64,000 nt of DNA from JAXDMK01 sp963765955 (GTDB lineage Bacteria > Actinomycetota > Acidimicrobiia > Acidimicrobiales > AC-14), in the NCBI GenBank assembly GCA_963765955.1, contig CAVXYA010000011.1, positions 294,767 through 358,766 of the forward strand, read 5' to 3'. The notes under the pieces were generated by a model. That model made no database searches, was not told the origin of the DNA, and saw nothing but the letters and a program-made list of their open reading frames with translations. The translations under genes and the position numbers were made by a program. Shown one piece after another: positions 45,007 through 54,794 of the stretch. The stretch's first letter is position 1, and every line of letters begins with the position of its first letter.

Positions 45007-45100
45007 CGGGCACCTCCGCGGCCCCGCGTCACCCAGCATCGCGACCGGACATGACAGGTGCCGTGCGGGAATGCTGCGATTCGGTGACATTCGGGCTCGC

Positions 45101-46292
45101 TCAGTCGCCGCCGACGAAGAAGATCCAGTCGCCGTCCTCGGTGATGCCGATGCGGAAACCGGCGTAGCTCCCGAACGCCTCGAAGCCCCGGAAGTCCTCG
45201 TCGCCGTAGACCGGCCGGAGCGCGTCGCGATCCACCTGGGGGACGTCCTGCCAGCGCTCGTACCCGTAGGCCGAGGGCCACACGTACTGCGTCCCCTCGC
45301 CGCCGGGGAGAGAGGCGAAGGGCGCCGCGAGGAGCTGGACGAGTGTGCGCAGAACGGGCTGGTCACCCATCTCGGCGTCCCTCCAGAACTGGGCCGGGTC
45401 GTCGCCGCCGCCGAAGCTGAAGGTGAACTGGTCGTCTCCCCGCCGGGCGAACTCGGACAAGGCGTCGTAGTCGCACGCCACCGCCGCCTCCACGATCGCA
45501 GCCCGGGTCGCGGCCACTGCGGCGGGCAGTGCCTCCTGCGCCGGCACCGTGGCCGGGAGCCCCGATGCCGAGCACGACGCCGGCTGGCGGGGCAGGCGGC
45601 GGAGCGTCTGCATCATCTGATCGAGGACCTGGGTGTTGGCCGCGAACGTGCCCGCGGCCGCGTTGTCGTAGGTTCGACCGGTAAAAGTCGCCCCGTCGAA
45701 GTCGACGAAGTGCACGACCCCTCGAACTCCGGCGGCGAAAAGACCTTCGCCGGTGGCCCGGATCTCGGCCCGCACCGCACGGCTGCCGGCGACGGTCGTC
45801 TCCTCCCGGGCCAGCACCTCGGTGGCGGGTGACCCGGCCGGAACCGGGACGAGGTCGGCGAACGGTACGGGCTCGACTTTGAGGGAGATGGCGATGCCGG
45901 TCGACTCCGTGGCGGGAGGTACCTCGAAGGGTTCGGGGTGGAAGAACCGACACCGGTCCGCCTGCCCGGGATCGTTCGTCGACCACGTTCGCGGATAGCG
46001 CACCCGGTAGCCGCCGGCCTCCGTGGCGCACTCGTGGGCGAGGTCGGCCGGGGGACCGGCGGTGGTCGACGGCGACGGCGAGGGCGGCAGAAGTCGGGGG
46101 ACCGGTGCCGCTGTCGACCGCACCTTCTCCGCAGGCCGTGAGGACGCCGGCGAGCACGATGGCCACCCACGCTGGGGGCGACCAGCGGGCGGGCTGGGCG
46201 ACGAGGATGTCGGCCGCAGGCGCCGGGGCTGCGGGCTCACCCGGCTCAGACCGCGGGCCGGGCGACGGCGATTCGCCGTAGATCTGTTGCAC
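45101..46292 (-). CDS. Membrane-anchored or lipoprotein of unknown function (one frameshift)
   Basis: About 396 residues if the frame change near 46085 (one extra base) is corrected. A 43-residue Pro/Glu-rich start precedes a hydrophobic segment that ends in a lipobox-like L-T-A-C, then a Thr/Pro linker and a secreted part: a central domain with R-Y-P-R-T-W and a C-terminal domain ending G-S-Y-A-G-F-R-I-G-I-T-E-D-G-D-W-I-F-F-V. The long N-terminus before the lipobox is unusual, so it may simply be a type II membrane protein. GTG 46292. No family recognised. Confidence 0.65.
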
Positions 46293-46347
46293 TGGATCCT
46301 TCCTCTTGTCGTCGCCGCACGCTGCGTGACAGCCGAGGGTCCTGGGC

Positions 46348-46971
46348 TCAGGCGCGGTCGAGCACCCTGTTCTTGATGTCGCCCAGACGATCGATGATGT
46401 TCTTCTCGGCGGCCACCCGTCGGCGTGTCGCCAACACCCGGTACGCCGTCTCGCGGGCGGCCTGAACCGCCTCCTCGGCGGCGGCCAGCTCTGCCTCGAG
46501 GTCGCCACGGGACCGCCGCAGCACCGCCGCGTCATGGCGGCCTGCGATCTTGTCGACGTCGAGGGAGGACGACTCGTCGGCCACCGCGATCACGGCGTGG
46601 GCGCCCGGGGGGACGGCCCGGATCAGACCCTCCACGAGGTCCTCGACGTCGTCCATCGAGGTGGCGTCGTACAGCGATCCGGCGAGGGCGCCCGTGGGCC
46701 CTGCGAACAGGACCGCCAGCGGGCCGCCGAAGAGGCCGACGACCGTGCCCACGGCCGCGCCGGCGGCGGTGGCGGTGGCGGTGGCGGTGGCGGTGGAGGT
46801 AACGTCCTTCCTCACGTCGGTGACCTCGCTGACGCGGCCGTCCATGGCGCGGGAGATGGACGTCGCCGCTTCCAGGGTGAACCCGCCCTGGCCGTCGCAT
46901 CGATCCAGGTCGTGGAGCAGCGCCCGGGCCGCCTCCGCGCTGGGCACGGTCATGATCACGACGTTTTCCAT
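46348..46971 (-). CDS. DUF1269-like membrane protein
   Basis: 207 residues. N-terminal V-V-I-M-T-V-P-S-A-E-A-A-R-A-L-L and K-D-V-T are followed by a (Thr-Ala) run and a Gly-rich hydrophobic hairpin (G-A-A-V-G-T-V-V-G-L-F-G-G-P-L-A-V-L-F), then P-P-G-A-H-A-V-I-A-V, the DUF1269 pattern. The C-terminus is a charged helix of about 60 residues, likely coiled coil. The (TA) run is coded by a hexanucleotide repeat at 46765-46800 and so may vary in length. GGAGG precedes ATG 46971. Confidence 0.75.
   Translation of the reverse strand: MENVVIMTVPSAEAARALLHDLDRCDGQGGFTLEAATSISRAMDGRVSEVTDVRKDVTSTATATATATAAGAAVGTVVGLFGGPLAVLFAGPTGALAGSLYDATSMDDVEDLVEGLIRAVPPGAHAVIAVADESSSLDVDKIAGRHDAAVLRRSRGDLEAELAAAEEAVQAARETAYRVLATRRRVAAEKNIIDRLGDIKNRVLDRA
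46765..46800. repeat. Hexanucleotide repeat inside DUF1269-like gene
   Basis: Five perfect GGCGGT units and one GGAGGT unit, coding a Thr-Ala run on the minus strand. Unit length is a multiple of three, so copy changes would not break the frame. Confidence 0.85.
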
Positions 46972-47086
46972 GGAACCTCCCTACTGGCGACACCCGGGGC
47001 CGTCGGCATCGCGAGTCGCCTGTGTCCTGGTGGCCCGTGTCTTGACCGTACCCGGGACGGGAACCGGACAATGTCTCGGCTCGGTA

Positions 47087-47580
47087 ACGCCCGATGCCTG
47101 ATCCGGCCGCACGGGCCCGTCGCGGTGCCACACCACCCGCTGCGGGAAGGGGATGGACATCGAAGGCGTGCTTGAGCCGGGCGCGAAGCTCCCGGGCCAC
47201 CTTCCACTGCGAGAGCGGCTTGGTCTTTGATGACCAGCCGGATGGTGACCCCGTCGGCATCGAGGCTCTCCACGCCCCACACCTCAGGCTGCTCCAGAAT
47301 CTCGTCCTGCCACGCCTCGTCGGTCCACGTGTCGATGCCCACCTGCTCGATCACCTCGATGGCTCGGCCGGTCTCGGTCCCGTAGGCCACCTGCACGTCG
47401 AGGAGGGGCCCGAGACCACTGCTGCGACTCATTGGCCACGTGGGAAATCACGCCGTTGGGGATGTGCCACACGTTTCCCCCGACGTCTCGGAGGCGGGTC
47501 GTGCGGAGGCTCACACCCTCGACGGTGCCGGTGGCAGGTCCGGCACCGACAGGGGTCGGCCGCCGGACTGCCTTGTGCGA
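47087..47580 (-). pseudogene. C-terminal fragment of an MscS-family channel gene
   Basis: Four minus-strand pieces in successive frames (three apparent extra bases) read A-T-G-T-V-E-G-V-S-L-R-T-T-R-L-R-D, V-W-H-I-P-N-G-V-I, L-D-V-Q-V-A-Y-G-T-E-T, Q-P-E-V-W-G-V-E-S-L, Q-W-K-V-A-R-E-L-R-A-R-L-K and I-P-F-P-Q-R-V-V-W-H-R. This is the beta domain and C-terminal cytoplasmic domain of MscS. The membrane part that should precede V-G-D-V is missing; upstream sequence holds no helix. An orphan C-terminal half, not functional as read. Confidence 0.7.
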
Positions 47581-47938
47581 CCGCCGCCAGGATTGCCACC
47601 AAAACAGACCTCCTCGAGTCTGGATCTGCCGAAAGCCGGCGGGGCGCGGAAGCGCCGGTCCGATTTCGCACCGACGAAGTACTGGCCGGACCCCGGTGGA
47701 GGAAACCGCGGCCCGGCCGCACGCCGGCACGCCCGAGAGGCCGCCGACACCCCACCGTCGCTCGGCTCGCCCGGCCCTGCCAAAGCCACCCTCCCCCTGA
47801 CGAGCCCCGGGGACCGCCGTCGTGCGAGACGTGACAGAACCGTTACCGTCGGGGGCCCTGCAGGTCCCGCGGGCGGGGAAGACTCTGGGGGACGGCCCCA
47901 GTCAGGAGGTTCGCACCACGCCCAATCGAGAACGGACG
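47581..47938. other. 358-bp region with no supported gene
   Basis: Between the MscS fragment and the small lipoprotein gene. Nothing with family similarity on either strand. AGGAGG at 47904-47909 lies 30 nt before the lipoprotein GTG, too far to be its ribosome binding site. A GTG at 47822 in the same frame could extend that protein but adds no signal-peptide-like sequence. Confidence 0.4.
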
Positions 47939-48337
47939 GTGGCGACATCGCGCCCGCTCTGGGCGCTGGCGGTGCTCGCCACCTGTTGTGTGGGGTGTGC
48001 TGGCATGCGGGATCCGGTCGGGCAGGTGGCGGCATCGTCCCTCACCAGCACGGTGCCGCCCAGACCAGACGAGGTCACGGTCAGCGGTCGGATCACCATG
48101 AGCTACGGCGCACACCTGTTCACGGTCGGCACGGGGCACGAGGAGGTGGTCGTCATCGTGGTCGACCCGGTGGCGCCCAGAGCCGGAGCCCCGGTGGAGG
48201 CGACGGGCCGTGTCTGCACGTTCGACCCCCGCCAGTTGGAAGAGGAGCTGGGAGTCGACCTGGGGCCCCACGCAGCCGCCCTGGCGGGGCAAACCTGCCT
48301 GCTGTCCACCACGGCCAGGATCGACTCCGCGACGTGA
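47939..48337 (+). CDS. Small predicted lipoprotein
   Basis: 132 residues from GTG 47939. Signal segment P-L-W-A-L-A-V-L-A-T-C-C-V-G-C-A-G with two possible lipid-bearing Cys, then a secreted domain (about 35-132) with alternating beta-like strands (V-T-V-S-G-R-I-T, H-L-F-T-V, V-V-V-I-V-V-D, V-E-A-T-G-R-V), which could be an OB-like barrel. No family recognised. Followed 55 nt later by the OmpR regulator on the same strand. Confidence 0.6.
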   Translation: MATSRPLWALAVLATCCVGCAGMRDPVGQVAASSLTSTVPPRPDEVTVSGRITMSYGAHLFTVGTGHEEVVVIVVDPVAPRAGAPVEATGRVCTFDPRQLEEELGVDLGPHAAALAGQTCLLSTTARIDSAT

Positions 48338-48392
48338 CGCCCGCCGCCCCGTGCCACGCTTGGGTGCCGTGGTGAGGGAGGTCTTTGCGTAG

Positions 48393-49073
48393 GTGCACGA
48401 GCGAGTGTTGTTGGTCGAGGACGACCGCTCGGTTCGGGAGTCGGCCGCACTGTTGCTGCAACGGGCCGGGATGCGGGTGTCCGCTGTCCCCGACGGAAGG
48501 CAGGCCCTCGACGAGTTCGGACGGCAGACCTTCGATCTCGTGCTTCTCGACCTGATGCTGCCCGTGGTCGACGGGTTCGAGGTGTGCCGGACGATCCGCA
48601 TGGGCTCGCAGGTCCCGATCGTGATGCTGACGGCGCGCACCGAGACCACCGACGTCGTGGCCGGACTCGAACTGGGCGCCGACGACTACGTCACCAAGCC
48701 GTTCGAGGGCGCCGAGCTGGTGGCGCGGGTGCGGGCGGCCCTGCGGCGCCGAACGGTCGACGGTGCCAGCCCGCGCCTGGTGGTCAAGGACCTCGACATC
48801 GACGCCGCCGGTTTCCGCCTCACCCAGGCGGGCCGTCCCATCGAGCTCACCGCCACCGAGTTCCGGTTGCTCGTGGAGCTGGCCCGCAACGTGGAAAGGG
48901 TGCTCAGTCGGGAGGCTTTGCTGGAGCACGTCTGGGGCTACGACTACCTGGGTGACTCCCGTCTGGTCGACATGGCGGTCAAGCGCCTACGGGACAAGCT
49001 GGGCGACGACGCCCGCGATCCGCGCTACATCGTGACGGTGCGAGGGGCTGGTTACCGCCTCAGCGACACGTGA
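48393..49073 (+). CDS. OmpR-family response regulator
   Basis: 226 residues from GTG 48393. Receiver with V-E-D-D at the N-terminus, phospho-acceptor D53 in L-L-D-L-M-L-P and K in Y-V-T-K-P-F. The C-terminal winged helix has L-T-A-T-E-F-R-L-L and R-Y-I-V-T-V-R-G-A-G-Y-R-L. GAGGGAGG lies 12 nt before the start. One nt separates its stop from the kinase GTG. Intact, unlike many neighbours. Confidence 0.95.
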   Translation: MHERVLLVEDDRSVRESAALLLQRAGMRVSAVPDGRQALDEFGRQTFDLVLLDLMLPVVDGFEVCRTIRMGSQVPIVMLTARTETTDVVAGLELGADDYVTKPFEGAELVARVRAALRRRTVDGASPRLVVKDLDIDAAGFRLTQAGRPIELTATEFRLLVELARNVERVLSREALLEHVWGYDYLGDSRLVDMAVKRLRDKLGDDARDPRYIVTVRGAGYRLSDT

Positions 49074-49074
49074 C

Positions 49075-50517
49075 GTGACCGACCTCGTCGTACCGAGTCG
49101 CTTCCGGACACGCCTGGCGGCCGCCTTCGTCCTCGTCGCGGGCGTTCTGTCAGGCCTGCTCGCCCTGGGAAGTTTCCTCAGCATCCAGGAGTACCGTCAC
49201 CGGGCGTTCAGCCGCCACGCCCACGAGGCCGCCCGCCTCGGTTTGCTGTCGGCGCCTCCGGACCTGTCACTGGACAGCTTCGAGTTGCTCGACCAGTTCA
49301 GGTCCCGTGCCGGCTTCGAGACGGTGGCCGTGGTGGGGGACGTCGTGTACTCGTCGTCGCCCGACATCGACGCGGCCCACATCCCGGAGGCGCTTCGATA
49401 TCTCGATCGAGGCGAGTTGGCCGACGCCACCGCGACGGTGGGAGGCATCTCCTACCTGGTCATCGGCGGCACCACCGCCGGCGACACCAGTCGGCTGTAC
49501 TTCTTCTTCGACCGGCGGGACGTCCTCGACAGCGTTCGGCAGGCCCGCAACGTGCTGGTGGTGGGTTGGCTGGTCGCCATGGCGCTGGCCGCACTGGTCG
49601 GCCATCTCGTCGCCCGGCGGACGCTGCTACCTGTCGCCCATGCGGCGGCCGCGGCCCAGTCGCTTGCCGACGGCCTACTGCAGACCCGCCTGCCGGCGAC
49701 GGGCAACGACGAGTTCGGCACCTGGGCACTGTCGTTCAACCGCATGGCGTCGGCCCTGGAGGACAAGATCGAGGCCCTCTCGACGGCAGCCGAAAGGGAG
49801 CGGCGGTTCACGGCCGACGTGGCGCACGAGCTGCGGACGCCTCTCACCGGCATGTTGTCCGCGGCATCACTTCTGGCCGAGGATCTCGACCGGCTCCCCG
49901 CCGAGGGAAGGCATGTCGCCGAGTTGCTGATAGCCGACGTCCGACGGCTCGAGAGGCTGGTGAAGGAGCTTCTCGAACTGGCCCGCCTCGACGCCGGCCA
50001 GGACGAGGTGCACCTGGAGACCTTGTCACTGGGCGAAGCACTCACAGCCGTCGTCCGGGACTGCGAGGACCGACCCCGGATGAGCGTCGGCGCGGGCGAC
50101 GACCTTCGCGTCGTGGCCGACCGGGCCCGATTCCGGCGGGTGGTCTCGAACCTGCTGGCCAATGCTGCCGGCCACGGCGGCGGCGAGGTGGAGGTGGTGG
50201 CTCGCCGGGAGGGCGACGTGGTGGCCGTCGACGTTCTCGACCGGGGACCCGGGCTGGCCCAGTCCGACCTCGAGCGGGTATTCGAGCGCTTCTATAAGGC
50301 GGACGGTGCTCGAGCCGGAGGAGGTTCGGGTCTTGGGTTGTCGATCGCGCTCGAGAACGCACGGCTGCAGGGAGGCAGCCTGGAGGCTGCCAACCGTCCC
50401 GATGGTGGCGCTCGGTTCACCCTGCGCCTCCGTGCGGGACCGGCAGGTGAGCCGCCCGTCCGGGAGGAGCCCCAAGCCGGCGGGGTGCCGGCGAGTGGTG
50501 CGACGGCCCCCACGTGA
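49075..50517 (+). CDS. Sensor histidine kinase (OmpR partner)
   Basis: 480 residues from GTG 49075. Two membrane helices (about 12-42 and 160-185) enclose an extracellular sensor of about 115 residues. HAMP, then HisKA with H251 in A-D-V-A-H-E-L-R-T-P-L, and the ATPase domain with N-L-L-A-N-A-A and D-R-G-P-G-L-A, F-E-R-F-Y-K and G-G-S-G-L-G-L-S-I. The layout is that of MtrB/PrrB-type kinases. The signal is unknown; the DUF2254 membrane protein begins 40 nt downstream and may belong to the same transcript. Confidence 0.95.
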   Translation: MTDLVVPSRFRTRLAAAFVLVAGVLSGLLALGSFLSIQEYRHRAFSRHAHEAARLGLLSAPPDLSLDSFELLDQFRSRAGFETVAVVGDVVYSSSPDIDAAHIPEALRYLDRGELADATATVGGISYLVIGGTTAGDTSRLYFFFDRRDVLDSVRQARNVLVVGWLVAMALAALVGHLVARRTLLPVAHAAAAAQSLADGLLQTRLPATGNDEFGTWALSFNRMASALEDKIEALSTAAERERRFTADVAHELRTPLTGMLSAASLLAEDLDRLPAEGRHVAELLIADVRRLERLVKELLELARLDAGQDEVHLETLSLGEALTAVVRDCEDRPRMSVGAGDDLRVVADRARFRRVVSNLLANAAGHGGGEVEVVARREGDVVAVDVLDRGPGLAQSDLERVFERFYKADGARAGGGSGLGLSIALENARLQGGSLEAANRPDGGARFTLRLRAGPAGEPPVREEPQAGGVPASGATAPT

Positions 50518-50557
50518 CGAAGGTGACGCTCCCCCGCCGCACCGGCCACGGGCCGAG

Positions 50558-51889
50558 GTGCTCACCGGGCTGGTCGGCGCTTCGACCGTTCGCCTTCGAG
50601 CTCTCATCGAGGCCGTTCGCAACAGCCTGTTCTTCATCCCGGTGTTCTGCGTCGTCTCGGGCCTCGGGCTGGCCGTTGGGATGCTGGCCCTGGACCGGCG
50701 GGTGCAACTGCAGCCGATCGCGTCGGTCCTGGCCTTCACCGTCGACAGCGCCAGGGAGCTGCTGGCGACCGTGGCCGGGGCGACCATCACGGTGGCCGCG
50801 ATCGTGTTCGCGCTGACCGGTCTCAGCGTCCAGCTCGCCTCGAGCCAGTTCTCGCCCCGTGTGGTGCGTGGCTTCCTGCGGGACGCCAGCCAGCAGGCCG
50901 CCATCGGCCTCCTGGTCGGGACCTTCACCTACACCCTGGTCGTGCTGCGGGCGGTGCGGTCGCCGGAAGGCGACACGTCAGTGGTGCCGGCCCTGTCCAC
51001 CGCACTCGCCCTCGTGCTGGCCGTGGTGACCGTCGTGGCCATCGTCGCCTTCGTGAGCCGCACGGCGCACCGCCTGCAGTCGAGCGAGCTGATCCGTTCC
51101 GTGGCCGAGGAAACGGTCGACGCGGTGGCCCGACAGTTGCCCCTGCGGGGAGAGGGTCACGCCCCGGCTCCCCAGGCGAAGATCCCTGCGGAAGGTGGGC
51201 GGGCAGTGCACGCCGGCACCACCGGCTGGATCGCACAGGTCTCCGTCGACCAGATGCTCGAGCTCCTGCCCAGCGGAGGCGTCGCGGTGGTGGAAGCGCG
51301 GGTGGGCCAGTTCGTCCACCCGGGCCGGCGGCTGTGCACCCTCTGGGGGCTGCCAGACGACGGTGACACGTGGGACCGGCGGGTGAACCGCGCCTTCGCC
51401 ATCGGCGTCTCCCGCACCATGCAGCAGGATGTCGGCTTCGGCATCCGCCAGATCGCCGACGTCGCCCTTCGGGCGCTCTCGCCAGGAGTCAACGACCCGA
51501 CGACGGCCCGCGAGTGCATCGTCCATCTCGGCGCGATCCTCTACGAGATCCTCCACCGGGACCTTCCCCCGACCGAGATCGCAGGCGACAACGGAAAGCG
51601 GGTCGTGCTGGCCCGACCGGCGACCCACGCCGAGTACGTGGCCCTTGCCTTCGAGGAGGTCCGCCAGAGCTCTGCGTCCGTCCCACCCGTCGCGGCCGCC
51701 CTGGTGGAGACGCTGGCTGGTCTAGCCGCCGACCTCCTCGAGGCTGGGGTCCCGGCCGACCGCGTCCAGGCCCTCGCCGTTCAGGCTCGGTTGGTTGTGG
51801 CGGGCGTGGAGAAGCACGGCCCGTTGCCGCAGGATGCGGTCCCGGTACGGGAAGCGGCGGCAAACCTTCTCAGGATGACGGAGTCCTAG
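50558..51889 (+). CDS. DUF2254 membrane protein
   Basis: 443 residues from GTG 50558. Four membrane helices in the first ~190 residues (F-F-I-P-V-F-C-V-V-S..., T-V-A-G-A-T-I-T-V-A-A-I-V-F-A-L-T...), with the DUF2254 signature S-S-Q-F-S-P-R-V-V-R-G-F-L-R-D. A large cytoplasmic part has G-W-I-A-Q-V and A-L-R-A-L-S-P-G-V-N-D-P-T-T-A. Function unknown; some members are annotated as possible channels. A GTG at 50514 overlapping the kinase stop is in another frame. Confidence 0.88.
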   Translation: MLTGLVGASTVRLRALIEAVRNSLFFIPVFCVVSGLGLAVGMLALDRRVQLQPIASVLAFTVDSARELLATVAGATITVAAIVFALTGLSVQLASSQFSPRVVRGFLRDASQQAAIGLLVGTFTYTLVVLRAVRSPEGDTSVVPALSTALALVLAVVTVVAIVAFVSRTAHRLQSSELIRSVAEETVDAVARQLPLRGEGHAPAPQAKIPAEGGRAVHAGTTGWIAQVSVDQMLELLPSGGVAVVEARVGQFVHPGRRLCTLWGLPDDGDTWDRRVNRAFAIGVSRTMQQDVGFGIRQIADVALRALSPGVNDPTTARECIVHLGAILYEILHRDLPPTEIAGDNGKRVVLARPATHAEYVALAFEEVRQSSASVPPVAAALVETLAGLAADLLEAGVPADRVQALAVQARLVVAGVEKHGPLPQDAVPVREAAANLLRMTES

Positions 51890-51939
51890 GTCACCTGGAG
51901 ATGAAGCCCGACCCGGTCGAAGGGGCCGGTGTCAGATCG

Positions 51940-53911
51940 CTAGCCGGCCCCGGTGTGTTGGTCGAATCCAACGACTGGAAGGGCACCGTGGGCCGCCTCC
52001 ATGATCTCGCGCCAGAGCAGTGCGGGGATGGAGCCGCCGGTGACCTTGGTGAAGCCGCCGACGTCGTGCATCGGGCGGTTGCCGTCGGGGTACCCCACCC
52101 ACACGGCGGTGACCACCTGCGGCGTGTAGCCGACGAACCAGGCGTCGCGGTAGTCGCTGGAGGTGCCCGTCTTGCCGGCCGCGGGCCGGGAGATGGCGGC
52201 CGCCGGCCGCGGGCCGGGAGATGGCGGCCGCCCGCCCCGTTCCCGACGTGATGACGCCCTCCAGGGTCGAGGTCACGAGGTGGGCGGTGGACGGCTGGAT
52301 CACCTGGGGTGCCGGGGGCGACGTCCAGTCGTGCAGGACGCCGCCGCCGGGAGCGAGGATCCGGCGCACGGGGTGGACGGCGGTCGCCCGGCCGCCGGCG
52401 GCGAAGACGCCGTAGGCGGTGGCCATCCGCAACGGGGAGACCTCATAGGCCCCGATGGCGAGGCTGGGGCCGACCGCGCCCGGCGGGGGAACGTCGGAAA
52501 GGCCCAGCCGCCGGGCCAGCTCCGCCACCCGGTCGACGCCGAGCGACATGGCCAGGGCGGTGTAGGCGGTGTTCACCGACCAGTGGGTGGCATCCTCGAG
52601 CGTCAGCACCCGTAGCCCTCGTGGCTGTAGTTGCGCACCACGTGCCCGCCGTCGAGCTCGTACTCCGCCGGCGCCTCAACGAGATCGGTGGGCGCGGCTC
52701 CGAGCTCGTAGGCCAGCGCCAGCACGATCGGCTTGAACGCCGATCCCGGCTGTCGCCCCGATCCGCCACCGAGGCGTCCGAGGGCCATGTTCACCTGCCC
52801 CGACTGCCAGTCCCTACCCCCCACCAGGGCGCGGACCTCACCGGTGCGGGGATCGACGACCGCGGCCGCCGCCGTCGGACCGTCGGGAGCCGGAAGGTGC
52901 CGGCCGACGGTGTCGATCGCCTACTGCTGTAGCACCGGATCCAGCGTCGTCTCGATCCGCAACCCGCCTCGCCGGAGGTCGGCCGCGGGGATCGCCGCCA
53001 CGCCGACCAACCACCGCCGGACGTAGTCGAGGAAGTAGGGATGGCGTTCGATCGCGGCCCGCCGCCGTAGACGTGAGGAACCTCGGCCCGAGCGGCGGCG
53101 ATCTCGTCGGGTGTCGCCAACCCTGCCTCCGCCACCCGGTCGAGGACCACCTGGCGGCGGGCCTCGGCACGCTGGGGGGCGTGGCGAGGGTTCGTCTCGC
53201 TGGGCGCGGGGATGATCCCCGCCAGCAGCGCGGCCTCCCCGAGGGAGAGCTCGTGGGCCGGCTTGCGCAGGTAGGTTCGGGCCGCGGCTTCGATCCCGAT
53301 CGCCCCTTCGCCGAAGAACGTCGAGTTCAGGTAGGCGGCGAGAATCTCCTCCTTGTCGTAGCTGCGGTCGACCTGCAGCGCCAGGCGCAGCTCGTCCAGC
53401 TTTCGCTGCAGCGTGCGGTCGCCGTCGGTGAAGGCGTTCTTGACCAGCTGCTGGGTGATCGTCGAGCCTCCTTGCACCACCCGCCCGCTCGAGAGGTTCT
53501 CGGCCAGCGCCCGGACCACGGCGGTGACGTCGACGCCGGGATGGAGCCGAAGTCCCCGTCCTCGGCCGCCACGACCGCCGTCGCCACCGGGCCCGGGATC
53601 TCGTCCGGGGCCAGCGGAACGTGCAGCTCCTCCGGCTGGAAGCGGCCCAGCACGGTCCCGTCGCCCGCCACGACCACGCTCGGCTGGGACAGGGGCCGGG
53701 CGATGTCGGAGAGTGCGGGAACCGGGCCCAGGGCGGGGGCGAGGCCGGACATGCGCCGGGCGCCGTCGGCGACGAGCCGCGACGCTCCCCCCACGGCCGC
53801 GGCCACCAGCAGACCCGCCATCAAGCACACCAGGAGCAGGCCGAGGAGGGGCCCCAGCCGCCTCCCCAAACTGGGCTCGCGATGGTCGCCGATCCTCCGT
53901 CGCCCCATCAC
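51940..53911 (-). pseudogene. Class A penicillin-binding protein, decayed
   Basis: Correcting all lesions gives about 648 residues, a normal class A PBP: N-terminal helix, glycosyltransferase domain (A-A-E-D-G-D-F-G-S-H-P-G and G-G-S-T-I-T-Q-Q-L-V-K-N), and transpeptidase with S-x-x-K in G-S-A-F-K-P, S-x-N in W-S-V-N-T and K-T-G in A-G-K-T-G-T-S. Lesions seen: one base lost near 53543, near 53057 and near 52610; an in-frame TAG at 52921-52923 where L-Q-Q-x-A-I is expected; and a 28-bp tandem duplication at 52177-52232 just before the K-T-G codons. The mix of substitution, deletions and duplication argues for true decay, though single-base errors cannot be excluded. Confidence 0.85.
52177..52232. 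repeat. 28-bp tandem duplication in PBP pseudogene
   Basis: Two identical adjacent 28-bp copies (52177-52204 and 52205-52232) beginning GGCCGCGGGCCGGGAGATGG. The length is not a multiple of three, so the second copy shifts the frame just upstream of the K-T-G motif. Confidence 0.9.
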
Positions 53912-54176
53912 CCAACCCCCTTTCTCCGACGGGCGTCTCGGTGCCTTGACCCAATTGCACCCGTTCCCCTGCGCCCTGCCCGTCGGGCGCGCCGGCTGGC
54001 GCTTTGTTGCCGAGTTGTGACGGGGTACAGCGTCGACGCGCCCGGCCCGCCGGCCGAGTGGGGAGGCGCGTGCCGGTGGGTAGGCACTCGGGCGTGTACG
54101 GCGTCGTCCCGCGCTCGGTGGTGGCCATGCTGTCGCGGCTCGTCATCCGCATCACTGCCGTCCTGATGTTGCTGCC

Positions 54177-54653
54177 ATGACCGAGGACCGCAAGGAGCGC
54201 ATCGACCGCGAGCTCAACGAGTTGCTCGAGGAGGTGAGGGTGGCGATCCCGGGGGCCGAGGTCCTGTTCGCGTTCCTGCTCGGTGTCGCCTTCACCCAGC
54301 GGTTCGAGTCGATCACTTCACTGCAGCGCCATGTGTACTTCGCCACCCTGGTGATGACGGCGGCGGCCACTGCCCTGCTGATCGCGCCATCGGCCTACCA
54401 TCGCCTGCGCTTTCGGGGCGGGGACAAGGAACGGCTCCTGATCTCGGCCACCCGGATGGCCGTGGCCAGCCTCCTGCTGCTGGCCTTGGCCGTCAGCGGG
54501 GTGGTCTTCCTGGTGGCCGATCTCATCTACGCCCGTGGGGCGGCGGTGGTGGCCGGGGTGTCGACCGCGGGTTGGTTCCTGTGGTTCTGGTTCGGGCTTC
54601 CCATCACGCGCCGGCTGCGGCAGGCACCCCGCCCTTCGCCACCCTCCTCCTGA
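54177..54653 (+). CDS. DUF6328 membrane protein
   Basis: 158 residues. R-E-L-N-E-L-L-E-E-V-R-V-A-I-P-G-A-E-V-L-F-A-F-L-L, then F-T-Q-R-F, is the DUF6328 start. Four membrane helices follow. Function unknown. Intact ATG 54177 start; stand-alone gene, about 140 nt before the BON gene. Confidence 0.85.
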   Translation: MTEDRKERIDRELNELLEEVRVAIPGAEVLFAFLLGVAFTQRFESITSLQRHVYFATLVMTAAATALLIAPSAYHRLRFRGGDKERLLISATRMAVASLLLLALAVSGVVFLVADLIYARGAAVVAGVSTAGWFLWFWFGLPITRRLRQAPRPSPPSS

Positions 54654-54794
54654 GCCTGCCGTCGCTTCCCGCCGGCTCGAAGGCGGCGTCGAGTGCGCGA
54701 CAGCGGCGTAACAATCCGCCGCCGAACGACCGAGGACCGTCCGGCCGTGGGTAGGCACGCGGTGCACCGACCGTCGCACCCGAAGGAGAATCAG

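Noticed and set aside
46765..46800. Phase-variable repeat
   Set aside because: Units of six bases cannot change the frame, so the repeat may alter length but not switch expression.
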